Shown in pieces: positions 17,093 to 29,340 of a DNA stretch of 64,000 nt. The DNA comes from Xanthomonas hortorum pv. cynarae. GTDB taxonomy: Bacteria; Pseudomonadota; Gammaproteobacteria; Xanthomonadales; Xanthomonadaceae. Under the pieces are notes generated by a model. It ran no database searches, had not been told where the DNA came from, and saw nothing but the letters and a program-made list of their open reading frames with translations. The stretch lies in assembly GCF_002939985.1 (NCBI RefSeq), contig NZ_MDFM01000004.1, forward strand, positions 1 through 64,000. Direction: 5' to 3'. Position 1 is the stretch's first letter, and every line of letters starts with the position of its first letter. Both the position numbers and the translations under genes were made by a program.

Positions 17093-18295
17093 ATGACGAC
17101 CTCCTTCCAGATCTCCCGACGTGCGCAGGCGCTGACCAGTTCGGCGATTCGCGAAATCCTCAAGATCACCGAGCGGCCGGAGGTGATTTCCTTCGCCGGT
17201 GGCTTGCCGTCGCCGGCCACCTTTCCGGTGGAGCGCATGCGCGCGGCCAGCGATCAGGTATTGCGTGATGCGCCGCAGGCCGCGCTGCAATATGGCCCGA
17301 CCGAAGGGTATGCGCCGCTGCGCGAATGGGTCGCCGCACGCCTGAGTCGCGACGGCGCCATCATCAGGCCCAGCCAGGTGATGATCACCACCGGCTCGCA
17401 GCAGGGCCTGGATTTGCTCGGCAAGGTCTTTATCGACGAAGGCAGCAAGGTGCTGGTGGAAACGCCGAGTTACCTGGGGGCGTTGCAGGCGTTCTCGTTG
17501 TTCCAGCCGGCGTTCGTGGGCATGCCCTCGGACGACGACGGTGTGGTGGTGGAGGCGCTGGACCCCGCCATGTTGGCGGACGCGCGTTTTCTGTATTGCC
17601 TGCCGAATTTTCAGAATCCCACCGGGCGTCGCTTGCCACTGGCGCGGCGTCAGGCCCTGGTCGCCCGCGCAGCCGAGGCAGGCGTGCCGATCGTCGAAGA
17701 CGATCCGTACGGCGAGCTGTACTACAGCGGCCAGCCGTTGCCGAGCCTGCTCTCGCTCAACCCGGAGGGCGTGATCTATATGGGCTCGTTCTCCAAGGTG
17801 CTCGCGCCCGGGCTGCGGCTGGGCTATGTGGTCGCACCGGAGGCGGTGCTAGGCAAGCTGATCCAGGCCAAGCAGGCGGCCGATCTACACACCCCGTCGT
17901 TTACCCAGCGCCTGGTCTACCAGACGCTGCAGGACGATTTTCTCGAGACGCACATCCCGCAAATTCGCGCGCTGTACGCACGCCAGTGCAGGTTGATGCT
18001 GGAAGCGCTGGATCGCCATTTCCCGCCACAGGTGCAATGGAACCGTCCCGAAGGCGGCATGTTCCTGTGGGTGAGCTTGCCGCCCGGTCTGGATGGCACG
18101 GCGCTGCTGGCCCGTGCGATCGCGCGCAACGTCGCCTTCGTGCCGGGCGCGCCGTTCTACGCCACCTTGCCGCAGACCAATACCTTGCGGCTGTCGTTCG
18201 TGACCGTGCCTAGCGAGAAGATCGATGCCGGCATCCGGATCCTGGGCGAGGTGTTGCGCGAGGCGCTGGCCGAGTTACCAGGGCAGGGCGCATAA
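17093..18295 (+). CDS. PLP-dependent aminotransferase, class I/II
   Basis: A 400-residue fold-type I aminotransferase of the 2-aminoadipate/kynurenine aminotransferase-like group. It has FAGGLPSPATFPVE at the N-terminus, ITTGSQQGLDLLGKV, the PNFQNPTGRRL turn and GSFSKVLAPGLRLGY, with the PLP-binding lysine in SFSK. There is no N-terminal helix-turn-helix, so it is an enzyme rather than a MocR-type regulator. The donor and acceptor are not evident. It lies after the feo operon and is followed by a terminator-like hairpin. Confidence 0.9.
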   Translation: MTTSFQISRRAQALTSSAIREILKITERPEVISFAGGLPSPATFPVERMRAASDQVLRDAPQAALQYGPTEGYAPLREWVAARLSRDGAIIRPSQVMITTGSQQGLDLLGKVFIDEGSKVLVETPSYLGALQAFSLFQPAFVGMPSDDDGVVVEALDPAMLADARFLYCLPNFQNPTGRRLPLARRQALVARAAEAGVPIVEDDPYGELYYSGQPLPSLLSLNPEGVIYMGSFSKVLAPGLRLGYVVAPEAVLGKLIQAKQAADLHTPSFTQRLVYQTLQDDFLETHIPQIRALYARQCRLMLEALDRHFPPQVQWNRPEGGMFLWVSLPPGLDGTALLARAIARNVAFVPGAPFYATLPQTNTLRLSFVTVPSEKIDAGIRILGEVLREALAELPGQGA

Positions 18296-18314
18296 CCTCG
18301 GCCAGCACGCCACT

Positions 18315-18355
18315 GCAAAGCGCACCGATCGCACTGCTCGGCGCTTTTGCGTTTT
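18315..18355 (+). terminator. Probable terminator after the aminotransferase
   Basis: GCAAAGCGC and GCGCTTTTGC pair with one bulge around a loop of about 17 bases, followed by GTTTT. It lies 19 bases after the stop codon. Confidence 0.5.
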
Positions 18356-18356
18356 C

Positions 18357-18388
18357 CGAATCCCCAATCCCGACTCCCCAATCCCGGC
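18357..18388. repeat. Copy of the GGGAATCGGGA-type repeat arm
   Basis: This 32-base segment (two CCCCAATCCCG-like units) closely matches the right arm of the repeat at 11921-11952, so the same dispersed repeat family is present twice in the window. Only one arm is present. Confidence 0.65.
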
Positions 18389-18427
18389 TATCTTGTACAA
18401 CCCCCATCGCCTAGCTAGCCTGCCGCC

Positions 18428-19144
18428 ATGACAACGTCTCCTGTGAAAGTTCTGATCCACGGCGCCTCCGGGCGGATGGGCAAGGCATTGCTGCGCTTGG
18501 CCGCCGAAGACGAGGGCTTGCACGTCGTCGGCGCGGTGGTGGGGCGCTCGCCCTCGCAACGCGTGGTGGACGGCGTGCCGTACTTTGCCGCCAGCGAACT
18601 CGGCGGTGCGCCGGCCTTCGATGTGGCGATCGACTTCAGCCTGCCGCAAGGCTTCGCGCCGATCCTGGCCTTGTGTGCGCAACGCGGCAAACCGCTGGTG
18701 TCCGGCACCACCGGGCTGGACGATGTGCAGCGCGCTGCGTTGCTCGACGCTGCGGGCAAGATCCCGTTGGTGTGGGCATCCAACTTCAGTCTCGGTGTCG
18801 CGGTGCTCACCGAGCTGGTGGAGCGTGCCGCCGGCAGCCTGCCGGGTTGGGATTGCGATATCGTCGAGGCGCATCATGTGCACAAGCAGGACGCGCCATC
18901 CGGCACCGCACTGACGCTGGGCGAAGCGGCAACCGGTAGTGGCGCGCAGCCGCGCTTCGCCAGCCTGCGTGCCGGCGATATCGTCGGCGAGCACACGGTG
19001 CAGTTCACCGGGCTGGGCGAACGGGTGGAACTGATTCACCGCGCCAGCAACCGCGACATCTTTGCGCGTGGTGCGCTGCATGCGGCCAAACGGCTGATCG
19101 GCAAGCCGGCCGGCAGCTATCGGGTGCGTGACCTGGTGCTGTAA
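18428..19144 (+). CDS. dapB: 4-hydroxy-tetrahydrodipicolinate reductase
   Basis: A 238-residue NAD(P)H-dependent reductase in the diaminopimelate/lysine pathway. The cofactor loop is [13 protein letters not shown] at residues 10-22. VSGTTGL and [11 protein letters not shown] follow, then the signature [16 protein letters not shown], with the catalytic His pair and Lys. Slightly shorter than E. coli DapB (273). Followed by carA after 239 bases. Confidence 0.96.
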   Translation: MTTSPVKVLIHGASGRMGKALLRLAAEDEGLHVVGAVVGRSPSQRVVDGVPYFAASELGGAPAFDVAIDFSLPQGFAPILALCAQRGKPLVSGTTGLDDVQRAALLDAAGKIPLVWASNFSLGVAVLTELVERAAGSLPGWDCDIVEAHHVHKQDAPSGTALTLGEAATGSGAQPRFASLRAGDIVGEHTVQFTGLGERVELIHRASNRDIFARGALHAAKRLIGKPAGSYRVRDLVL

Positions 19145-19383
19145 CCCGGCGCGCAACCGCGCATGAATGGCGAGCCGCTCCAGCAGCGCATTCACCTCGC
19201 TGTTGCGATGTCACTGCAGCATCGGGCGCTCTTCAGGCTGGCATGCCGGGGCACTTGCCTTTACAATTCTCGCTTGCCCGAACCAGCGTCGGACCGGTCC
19301 TCAGCACCGCGTCCGCGCTTTGCTGCAACCGGAATTTGGCCGGAAGCGCATCGGAGTCCCAGGCAGCCAGAGCGAGACCCCAC

Positions 19384-20517
19384 GTGACCCAACCCGCAAT
19401 CCTTGTCCTCGAAGACGGCACCGTGTTCGAGGGCGAATCCGTAGGCGCCAACGGGCTTTCCGTCGGCGAAGTGGTGTTCAACACCGCCATGACCGGTTAT
19501 CAGGAAGTCCTGACCGATCCGTCCTATGCCCGCCAGATGGTCACGCTGACCTATCCGCATATCGGCAACACTGGTTTCACCGATCAGGACGACGAGGCCA
19601 CAAAGATCTGGGCTGCCGGCCTGATCGTGCGCGATGTGCCGCGTCGCCCCAGCAGCTGGCGGAGCGAAGTGGCTTTGCCGGAATGGCTGCAGGCCCGTGG
19701 TGTGGTGGCCATTTCCGGCATCGACACCCGCAAGCTGACCCGCCTGCTGCGGCAGAGGGGCGCCCAGAACGGCGCGCTGATGGCCGGCGAGATCGACGTC
19801 GAAAAGGCGCTGGAAGCCGCGCGCAGCTTCCCCGGTCTGAAGGGCATGGACCTGGCCAAGGTGGTCTCGACCGAGACCAGCTACACCTGGCAGGAAGGCT
19901 CGCTGGATCTGAACTCAGACACTTTCGTGCGGGCCGAGCTGAAGTACAAAGTCGTGGCCTATGACTACGGCGTCAAGCTGAACATCCTGCGCATGCTGGC
20001 CGATCGTGGTTGCGACGTCACCGTGGTGCCGGCGCGCACGCCGGTGGCCGAGGTGCTGGCAATGCAGCCCGATGGCGTGTTCCTGTCCAACGGTCCGGGC
20101 GATCCGGAACCCTGCGATTACGCCATCAGCGCGATCCAGGAATTGATCGCCAAGAAGGTGCCGACCTTCGGCATCTGCCTGGGCCATCAGTTGCTGGCGC
20201 TGGCCGCCGGTGCCAGGACGGTCAAGATGGCTACCGGCCACCACGGTGCCAATCATCCGGTGCAGGATCTGGATGGCGGGCGAGTGATGATCACCTCGCA
20301 GAACCATGGCTTTGCGGTCGACGAAAGCACGTTGCCGGCCAATGTGCGGGTGACCCATCGTTCGCTGTTCGATGGCACCAATCAGGGCATCGCACTGACC
20401 GACGCCCCGGCGTTCTCGTTCCAGGGCCACCCGGAAGCCTCGCCGGGCCCGCGCGACGTGGGGCCGTTGTTCGATCGGTTCGTGGCATTGATGGTCAAGG
20501 ATGCCGAGCGCGCATGA
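19384..20517 (+). CDS. carA: Carbamoyl phosphate synthase small subunit
   Basis: A 377-residue glutaminase subunit that supplies ammonia to CarB for arginine and pyrimidine synthesis. The C-terminal class I amidotransferase domain has [10 protein letters not shown], the nucleophile motif [10 protein letters not shown] and [11 protein letters not shown] (catalytic His and Glu). I start at GTG ([13 protein letters not shown]); an upstream ATG would add 47 residues outside the family. The stop overlaps the ATG of a small membrane protein gene that separates carA from carB. Confidence 0.96.
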   Translation: MTQPAILVLEDGTVFEGESVGANGLSVGEVVFNTAMTGYQEVLTDPSYARQMVTLTYPHIGNTGFTDQDDEATKIWAAGLIVRDVPRRPSSWRSEVALPEWLQARGVVAISGIDTRKLTRLLRQRGAQNGALMAGEIDVEKALEAARSFPGLKGMDLAKVVSTETSYTWQEGSLDLNSDTFVRAELKYKVVAYDYGVKLNILRMLADRGCDVTVVPARTPVAEVLAMQPDGVFLSNGPGDPEPCDYAISAIQELIAKKVPTFGICLGHQLLALAAGARTVKMATGHHGANHPVQDLDGGRVMITSQNHGFAVDESTLPANVRVTHRSLFDGTNQGIALTDAPAFSFQGHPEASPGPRDVGPLFDRFVALMVKDAERA

Positions 20518-20870
20518 GCGCTCGGTTGATAGGTGTGTTGATCCTGCTGGTGGGCGCTGCCCTGGCTTACTGGGGCGTGTGGATGCCGCTGGAGCAGGCA
20601 CGCGCTGGCGCCGAGTCGATCACGCTGCATGGCGGCATGAAGCTGGCCTTGATGGTGCCGATGTGCGTCGTGTTCGGCGTCGGCTATGTGATTGGAGGGG
20701 AATCCTTTCACCATCGCATGCAGAACAGCGACCCGGACAAGGTGCGCCGCTGGGGCAAGACCTCCGCGATCGGCTGGCTGCTGATCCTGGGCAGCCTTGC
20801 CGCGTCCTTCGGGCTGTATCAATGGCTTCAGCACACCCTGCACGGCCTCGGCTATGGATCTGCCGGATGA
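20514..20870 (+). CDS. Small membrane protein between carA and carB
   Basis: A 118-residue protein of unknown function with three hydrophobic segments (residues ~5-22, ~43-62 and ~88-108) and a polar loop [16 protein letters not shown]. Its ATG overlaps the carA stop by four bases, which fixes the start and implies translational coupling. carB begins 114 bases later. I see no enzymatic motif. Its place inside the car operon suggests cotranscription, not necessarily a role in carbamoyl phosphate synthesis. Confidence 0.85.
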   Translation: MSARLIGVLILLVGAALAYWGVWMPLEQARAGAESITLHGGMKLALMVPMCVVFGVGYVIGGESFHHRMQNSDPDKVRRWGKTSAIGWLLILGSLAASFGLYQWLQHTLHGLGYGSAG

Positions 20871-20984
20871 CCGCTGCTTTCGGCTCAGCCAAGTCGATCA
20901 ATCATCACGCTGCGTTGCGATGCGATCGCCGCGGCCACTCTTCCGTACTTGCGGCTCGCCGCAAGTCCTTCATCGAGTAAAGAA

Positions 20985-24223
<3,239 letters not shown>

Positions 24224-24227
<4 letters not shown>

Positions 24228-24700
24228 GAGCACCCATGACCGCGAAGGGCGCCCAGCGTCTGCGCGAAGAACTCGATCAGCTGAAGTCGGTCAAGCGCCC
24301 GGCGGTGATCAGCGCGATCGCCGAAGCGCGTGCGCACGGCGATCTGAAAGAAAATGCCGAATACCACGCCGCGCGCGAGCAGCAGAGCTTCATCGAAGGC
24401 CGCATCAAGCAGCTGGAAGGCGAGCTCTCGCATGCCGAGATCATCGACATCACCAAGTTGTCGGCCGGCAACAAGATCGTGTTCGGCGCCACCGTGACGC
24501 TGGCCGACACCGAGACCGACGAAGAGAAGCGCTACCAGATCGTTGGCGATCTGGAAGCGGACATCAAGCTGGGCATGATCGCGATCTCCTCGCCATTGGC
24601 ACGTGCGTTGATCGGCAAGCTGGAAGGCGATTCGGTCACCATCGACGCGCCGGCCGGCCAGCGCGACTACGAAGTCGTCAGCGTTGCCTATCTAGATTGA
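24224..24700 (+). CDS. greA: Transcription elongation factor GreA
   Basis: A 158-residue factor that rescues backtracked RNA polymerase by stimulating transcript cleavage. The N-terminal coiled coil has the acidic tip in [17 protein letters not shown], and the C-terminal FKBP-like domain reads [20 protein letters not shown]. The length equals E. coli GreA. The start overlaps the carB stop by four bases. Confidence 0.96.
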
Positions 24701-24743
24701 TTGCCTGGACTGATCGACTGCCATTGATCGACGCCACCGACCG

Positions 24744-25664
24744 ATGACGACCGCAACGCTGCTGCTGCCGGAAACACGCCGTCTACCCGGCGAGTTGGGC
24801 GACACGCCGGTGGCGCGTGCGCTTGCGCGTGCCGACCAGCAAAGCACCGAGTCCGGCGAAGTGGCGCAGTTGCAACGCCACTTCACGCTGACGCCTGCGC
24901 ACTGGCCGGTGGCAGCGCTGACCCGTCAGCTCGATGCCGGCGATGCCGCGGGCGCGACCTGGGTACGTGCCGATCCGGCCTATGTGGTGCCGGATATGCA
25001 GGGCGCGCGCTTGATGGGCTACGGCGAGGCGCTCGGCCCCACTGCCGAGGACCTGGCGGTGTTGCTGCCCATCCTCAAGCCGATGTTCGGCGATGCCGGG
25101 TTTCTGCTGGATGCGCCAACGCCCTCGCGCTGGTATCTGCGGCTGTCGCCGGATGCCAAGCTGCCGGAATTCGCGCCGCCGGATCTGGCGATCGGCGACG
25201 ACTTGTTCGAGCATCTTCCCGCCGGCGATGTCGGCCGGCGCTGGCGCGCGTTGTTGACCGAAGCGCAGGTGCTGCTGCATCAACATCCCTGGAACGAAGG
25301 CCGCGTGGCCAGCGGCAAACCGGCGATCAATTCGCTGTGGTTCTGGGGCGGCGGCGTGCTGCCGCATGCGGTGAGTTCGCCGCATCGGCAAGTGCGCAGC
25401 CGCGAGTCGCTGCTACGTGCGCTGGCCCTGGCGGCCGGTGCCGATGCGCAGGGCGAACAACGCGTGGATGCATTGGTGGATCTGCGTCATCTGCGGTCGC
25501 TGCAGCAATTCAGCGACGACGCGGTGGCGCCGTTGCTGGCGGCCATGGCACGTGGCGAGCTGGATCGGCTGGTACTGGATTTCCAGGACGGGCAGACCGT
25601 CTCGCTGACGCACGCGCAACGCTGGCGTTTCTGGCGCAAGCCGCGCTTACAGCTGGCGCAATGA
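24744..25664 (+). CDS. rpfE: RpfE-like protein
   Basis: A 306-residue cytosolic protein placed between greA and recJ, the position of rpfE in the Xanthomonas rpf region; rpfE disruption in X. campestris alters extracellular enzyme and polysaccharide levels. The sequence has a conserved block with WFWGGGVLPH near residue 200 and HQHPWNEGR before it, features shared with proteins often annotated as cofactor-independent phosphoglycerate mutase-like or RpfE-type regulatory proteins. No catalytic metal-binding set is obvious, so I assign no reaction. Its stop overlaps the recJ ATG by four bases. Confidence 0.85.
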   Translation: MTTATLLLPETRRLPGELGDTPVARALARADQQSTESGEVAQLQRHFTLTPAHWPVAALTRQLDAGDAAGATWVRADPAYVVPDMQGARLMGYGEALGPTAEDLAVLLPILKPMFGDAGFLLDAPTPSRWYLRLSPDAKLPEFAPPDLAIGDDLFEHLPAGDVGRRWRALLTEAQVLLHQHPWNEGRVASGKPAINSLWFWGGGVLPHAVSSPHRQVRSRESLLRALALAAGADAQGEQRVDALVDLRHLRSLQQFSDDAVAPLLAAMARGELDRLVLDFQDGQTVSLTHAQRWRFWRKPRLQLAQ

Positions 25665-27400
25665 CGTCCACTCCGCAGATCGTCCGGCGCCCGCCCGGGC
25701 AGGCCGGCAGTTGGCCCGATTCCATGTTGCCGCTGTTGCGCCGCATCTATGCCGCGCGCGGTGTCACCGATACGCAAGGCGCGCATCCGCGGTTGGGGCA
25801 ACTGCTGTCGCCGGAGTTGCTGCACAACAGCGACGTTGCTGCCGAGCTGCTGGCCGATGCGATCGCACACCAGCGCCGCATCCTGGTGGTGGGCGATTTC
25901 GATTGCGATGGCGCCACCGCGTGCGCGGTTGGCGTGCGCGGCTTGCGCATGCTCGGCGCGCTGGATGTGCATCACGCGGTGCCCAATCGCATGGTGCATG
26001 GCTATGGCCTGTCGCCTGCGCTGGTGGACGAACTGGCCGCGTTGCAGCCGGATCTGCTGGTCACCGTCGATCACGGCATCGCCTGTCATGCCGGTGTGGC
26101 CGCGGCCAAGGCGCGCGGTTGGACCGTGCTGGTCACCGATCATCACTTGCCCGGCGAGGTGTTGCCGCCTGCCGATGCGATCGTGGATCCGAATCTGGCC
26201 AACGACAGCTTCCCGAGCAAGTCGTTGGCCGGCGTTGGTGTGATTTTCTACGTGCTGCTGGCATTGCGCAGTGTGTTGCGCGCGCGCGGCGCATTTGCCG
26301 ACCGCGCCGAACCGGATCTGTCGGTGTTGCTGGACCTGGTCGCGGTCGGCACCGTCGCCGATCTGGTGCCGCTGGATACAAACAACCGTGCGCTGGTCTC
26401 GGCCGGCTTGCGCCGCCTGCGCGAGGGCAGGGGCTGTATCGGACTGCGCGCCCTGATCGATGCCAGCGGTCGCGATGTGGCGCGCCTGAGCGCCAGCGAC
26501 ATCGGATTCGCGCTCGCCCCACGCCTCAATGCCGCGGGCCGCCTCGAAGACATGGCCTTGGGCATCGAGCTATTGCTCAGCGAAGACTGGAGCCGCGCAC
26601 GCGAGATCGCCGGCACCCTGGAAGAGATCAACGCCGAGCGCCGCGCGGTGCAGCAGTTGATGACCGACGACGCCGAGCAAGCCGTCACCAAAGTGGTGCT
26701 GGATGCCGATGGCGAATTGCCGATCGCGGCCTGCCTGTTCGATGCCGAGTGGCATCCCGGCGTCATTGGATTGGTCGCTTCCAAACTCAAGGACCGCCTG
26801 CATCGCCCGGTGATCGCGCTGGCGCCGGCCGAGCCGGGCAGCAGCCTGTTGCGCGGCTCGGCGCGGTCGATTCCCGGCCTGCATATCCGCGATGTGCTGG
26901 CGGCGGTGGATGCGCGCCACCCGGGCCTGATCCAGAAGTTCGGCGGGCATGCGATGGCAGCAGGGTTGAGCATGGATCACGCCGCGCTGGCCACGTTTGA
27001 ACAGGCATTCCGGTCGCAAGTGCAATCGATGGTGGATGCCTCGCTACTGCACGCCGAATTGCACAGCGATGGCGAACTGGCTGCGCACGAACTCGATCAC
27101 CTGCATGCCGAAGCGCTGCGCGTGGCCGGGCCGTGGGGGCAGGGCTTTCCCGAACCGTTATTCGATGGTCGGTTCGAGGTGCTGCAGTGCCGCGTACTCA
27201 AGGAGCGCCATCTCAAGTTGACGCTGCGTTGCGCCGGGCGCGCCGAGCCGCTCAATGCGATCCACTTCAACGGCTGGCGCGGTAGTGAGCCGGGTCGGAT
27301 GGTGCGGCTGGCCTACCGCCTGGTCAGCGACGATTATCGCGGCGGCACCGCGGTGCAATTGATCGTCGAACATTGCGAGCCGGCAACCGTCACGGCCTGA
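25661..27400 (+). CDS. recJ: Single-stranded-DNA exonuclease RecJ
   Basis: A 579-residue 5'-3' single-strand exonuclease for recombination and repair. DHH-family motifs are visible: VVGDFDCDGATACA (motif I), VDHGIACHAG, VTDHHLPGEVLPPADA (DHH) and the DHHA1 glycine-rich region KFGGHAMAAGLSM. Length is typical. I start at MTSTPQIVRR, which overlaps the rpfE stop by four bases; a far upstream in-frame ATG would run through rpfE. Confidence 0.95.
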   Translation: MTSTPQIVRRPPGQAGSWPDSMLPLLRRIYAARGVTDTQGAHPRLGQLLSPELLHNSDVAAELLADAIAHQRRILVVGDFDCDGATACAVGVRGLRMLGALDVHHAVPNRMVHGYGLSPALVDELAALQPDLLVTVDHGIACHAGVAAAKARGWTVLVTDHHLPGEVLPPADAIVDPNLANDSFPSKSLAGVGVIFYVLLALRSVLRARGAFADRAEPDLSVLLDLVAVGTVADLVPLDTNNRALVSAGLRRLREGRGCIGLRALIDASGRDVARLSASDIGFALAPRLNAAGRLEDMALGIELLLSEDWSRAREIAGTLEEINAERRAVQQLMTDDAEQAVTKVVLDADGELPIAACLFDAEWHPGVIGLVASKLKDRLHRPVIALAPAEPGSSLLRGSARSIPGLHIRDVLAAVDARHPGLIQKFGGHAMAAGLSMDHAALATFEQAFRSQVQSMVDASLLHAELHSDGELAAHELDHLHAEALRVAGPWGQGFPEPLFDGRFEVLQCRVLKERHLKLTLRCAGRAEPLNAIHFNGWRGSEPGRMVRLAYRLVSDDYRGGTAVQLIVEHCEPATVTA

Positions 27401-27442
27401 TCTGCTGGCTTGGCGCGATGGTTCCAAGCCGCGTTGGTCGAG

Positions 27443-27500
27443 GGCGCGGTGTCCTCACCGCACCGCTCGCTGGACACGCCGTGAATCCGTCCGTGTAGGG
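27443..27500 (-). repeat. Partial palindromic repeat family B
   Basis: It matches the right half (reverse orientation) of the family B element at 60540-60647, with GCGCGGTGTCCTCACCG and GGACACGCCGTGAATCCGTC. The inner hairpin and other arm are missing. Confidence 0.65.
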
Positions 27501-27535
27501 CGCTGAGGGTACGGTTCTAAGCGCGCGGCTGTCAG

Positions 27536-27585
27536 TCGCTGGCCTCGGTAGGGGCGGCAGCCGCTGGCTTCGGTAGGGGCGGCAG
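27536..27585. repeat. 25-base tandem duplication
   Basis: Two adjacent 25-base units (27536-27560 and 27561-27585), sharing CGCTGGC.TCGGTAGGGG and differing at two positions, abut and slightly overlap the left arm of the family C element. Confidence 0.8.
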
Positions 27586-27687
27586 CGCGGCCGGGGATCG
27601 GCTCCTCGGCTCGGTCAGACATCCTGTCTGACTCGCCGCCGCGGCACATCCGTGTGCCGCTCTCCGCCAATCCCCGGCCACGCTGCC
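27581..27687. repeat. Palindromic repeat family C
   Basis: The outer arms (27581-27598 and 27670-27687) are 18 bases with 17 pairing. Inside are two hairpins with TCC at the loop: GTCAGACA-TCC-TGTCTGAC (27614-27632) and GCGGCACATCCGTGTGCCGC (27641-27660). Total length (107) is close to families A and B, but the sequence is different. Confidence 0.75.
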
Positions 27688-27900
27688 GCCTCGGCTTGTC
27701 GTTTCCATGACCTGGTCGAGGCACGACAATTCGTCATCTTGTTTTCCAGTGACCCACGCGATTCGCGATGACAAGTATGTAGGTGCTTTCTTAAAGGCCT
27801 GTGTTGTTCGGCGTGTGCCGGGAAGCTGACCGGACGCGCCGTGATCCGAGAAACACGTGTCATGCTCTGCTAGCAACCACGCACACCGACCATCTTCGAT

Positions 27901-28008
27901 GGTCCTTGCCCGCCCACCGTCGCGGGACCTTACGCGGCATGGATGCCGCGTAAGAGCCTACATGGACGTACTTGCGGCGTGTCCCGCGATGGTGGGCGGG
28001 CAAGGGCC
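27901..28008 (+). repeat. Palindromic repeat family A, full copy
   Basis: The outer arms 27901-27928 and 27981-28008 are inverted repeats matching at 26 of 28 positions. An inner perfect hairpin has 12-base arms (CTTACGCGGCAT, 27929-27940, and its complement at 27943-27954) around a two-base loop. A 26-base spacer follows. Other copies lie at 49739-49846, 59999-60107 and 60301-60408, with a half copy at 85-143. Confidence 0.9.
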
Positions 28009-28043
28009 TTGCAGCCAAGCTGCAGCTCAGCCGCTCTGCACTT

Positions 28044-28122
28044 GACGGCGCACTCACAAGCGGCATTTGCGCGGTGGTACATGCCCTAGCGGCCGCACGC
28101 CTGATGGCCGCAAAGTAGTTTC
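28044..28122. repeat. Block shared with 50008-50096
   Basis: Starting GACGGCGCACTCA, this block aligns with 50008-50096 through TGGTACAT, TAGCGGC and CTGATGGCC, with small insertions. In both places it lies just after a family A element and just before the 3' end of a minus-strand gene. Confidence 0.6.
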
Positions 28123-28201
28123 ATTCGCCGCTCAAAGCGTCTTGCAAGACAGTGCAAGCGCGCACTGGCGCTAGCACTCACTCGCACTGTCCTCGCATCG
28201 A

Positions 28202-29239
28202 TCAAGGTGACTTCTTGACCTCGGTCACCAGCGTCGGCAATTCCCATGCGCCGCCCGCGGCCACCAGCCGGCACAGGCCGGAGGTGGATTTGGAGGTCGG
28301 CACAAACCGGCGGCCGTCCCAGGTCCAGCTGGCCTGGCTGTAGCAATCGCCCAGACCTCGCCCCTTGTGCGATGCGAGGATGGTCGCCTCATCCAGACCG
28401 CTGGCCTGGGTGGTGATCAAGGTGGGCGCGAACGGCGCGCGCGCATTGATGACCCAATAGCCGGTGCCGACGTTGTAGGCGCCCATCCAGCAATCGGTCG
28501 AGACCAATAATTTGTCGCTGCTGAGCCGGGTGATCGTCAGCGGTTCCGGCGCAGTGCTTGCGTCCAGCCCCTTGCATTCGTCGTTGGCCGGCAAGCTGGC
28601 ACGCAGCGCCTGATAGAGCGCCGGCAGTTTGCCCAGGCGCGCATCGGCCGCTTGCGGCGCGGCGAGTTTGGCTTCGCGCACCTGCGGTACCGTCAGAGCC
28701 GGCAGCACTGCGGCTTCGTCGTGATCGCCCTTGCGCACCAGCGCACCACGCGTGCCCAGCCGGCCCTGGAATTCGTCCATCTTCAGCAGCACCGCCGCCG
28801 CGCCGCGGTCGGACAGCTGCCAGCGGCGACCATCGTTGCCGAGCGCCACGATCTTGCTGCTGCGTGTCAGCGCGGCCAGCAGTGCGGTGACCTGCGCGCT
28901 GGTCAGCAGCGCGGTGCCGCTGTCGCGATTGAGCGCCAGCTTGCCCAGATCGCGCTGGTCGATGCGCAATGTGAGCGACGCCGGCATCTTGACCTCGTCG
29001 TACTGGCCCAGCATCAACTCGGCCGTCACCGCTTGCCCGGCCCCGGCCTTGCGGGTCAGCAGCACCGACACCGGCGTACTGTCGCCTTCGTCCGGCTGGT
29101 AACCGGCAGCGCGGCAGGTGCGGGTGTTGTCGCAGGCGATGGTCCAGTCTTCATGGTCGAAGGCGATGCCGACCGGGGCCTCGGCAAGGGCGGCGACGGG
29201 CGTCAGCAACAAGGTGGCGGCGAGCAGGGTGGGGCGCAT
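28202..29239 (-). CDS. Exported DUF1176-family protein
   Basis: A 345-residue protein with a signal peptide (MRPTLLAATLLLTPVAALA), followed by a domain starting DHEDWTIACDNTRTCRAAGY that fits DUF1176 (function unknown, periplasmic). The C-terminal part has paired Cys, in STDCWMGAYNVGTGYWVIN and GLGDCYSQASWTWDG, probably forming disulfides. I start at MRPTLL because that begins the signal peptide; the ORF extends 35 residues upstream with no family features. It is downstream of the acyltransferase gene on the same strand. Confidence 0.85.
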   Translation of the reverse strand: MRPTLLAATLLLTPVAALAEAPVGIAFDHEDWTIACDNTRTCRAAGYQPDEGDSTPVSVLLTRKAGAGQAVTAELMLGQYDEVKMPASLTLRIDQRDLGKLALNRDSGTALLTSAQVTALLAALTRSSKIVALGNDGRRWQLSDRGAAAVLLKMDEFQGRLGTRGALVRKGDHDEAAVLPALTVPQVREAKLAAPQAADARLGKLPALYQALRASLPANDECKGLDASTAPEPLTITRLSSDKLLVSTDCWMGAYNVGTGYWVINARAPFAPTLITTQASGLDEATILASHKGRGLGDCYSQASWTWDGRRFVPTSKSTSGLCRLVAAGGAWELPTLVTEVKKSP

Positions 29240-29340
29240 GGTGTTCTTCGAAAGAGCGTGTCCGGCGCGCATCTTGCGGTGCTGCGGATAGGCCGTCCAG
29301 TCCATCGCGCGCCAAACAGCGCCATCGGTGCGCAATGCGT

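Larger units (their letters stand above)
27401..28201. other. Gene-free repeat-rich region
   Basis: There is no convincing gene in this 801-base gap between recJ and the DUF1176 gene. It holds a partial family B repeat, a 25-base tandem duplication, a family C element, a full family A element and a block shared with 50008-50096, all annotated separately. The rest shows no recognised feature. Confidence 0.8.

Noticed and set aside
27455-27876. Overlapping minus-strand frames in the repeat region
   Set aside because: They translate structured repeats and are Arg/Pro-rich; no start context or homology pattern.
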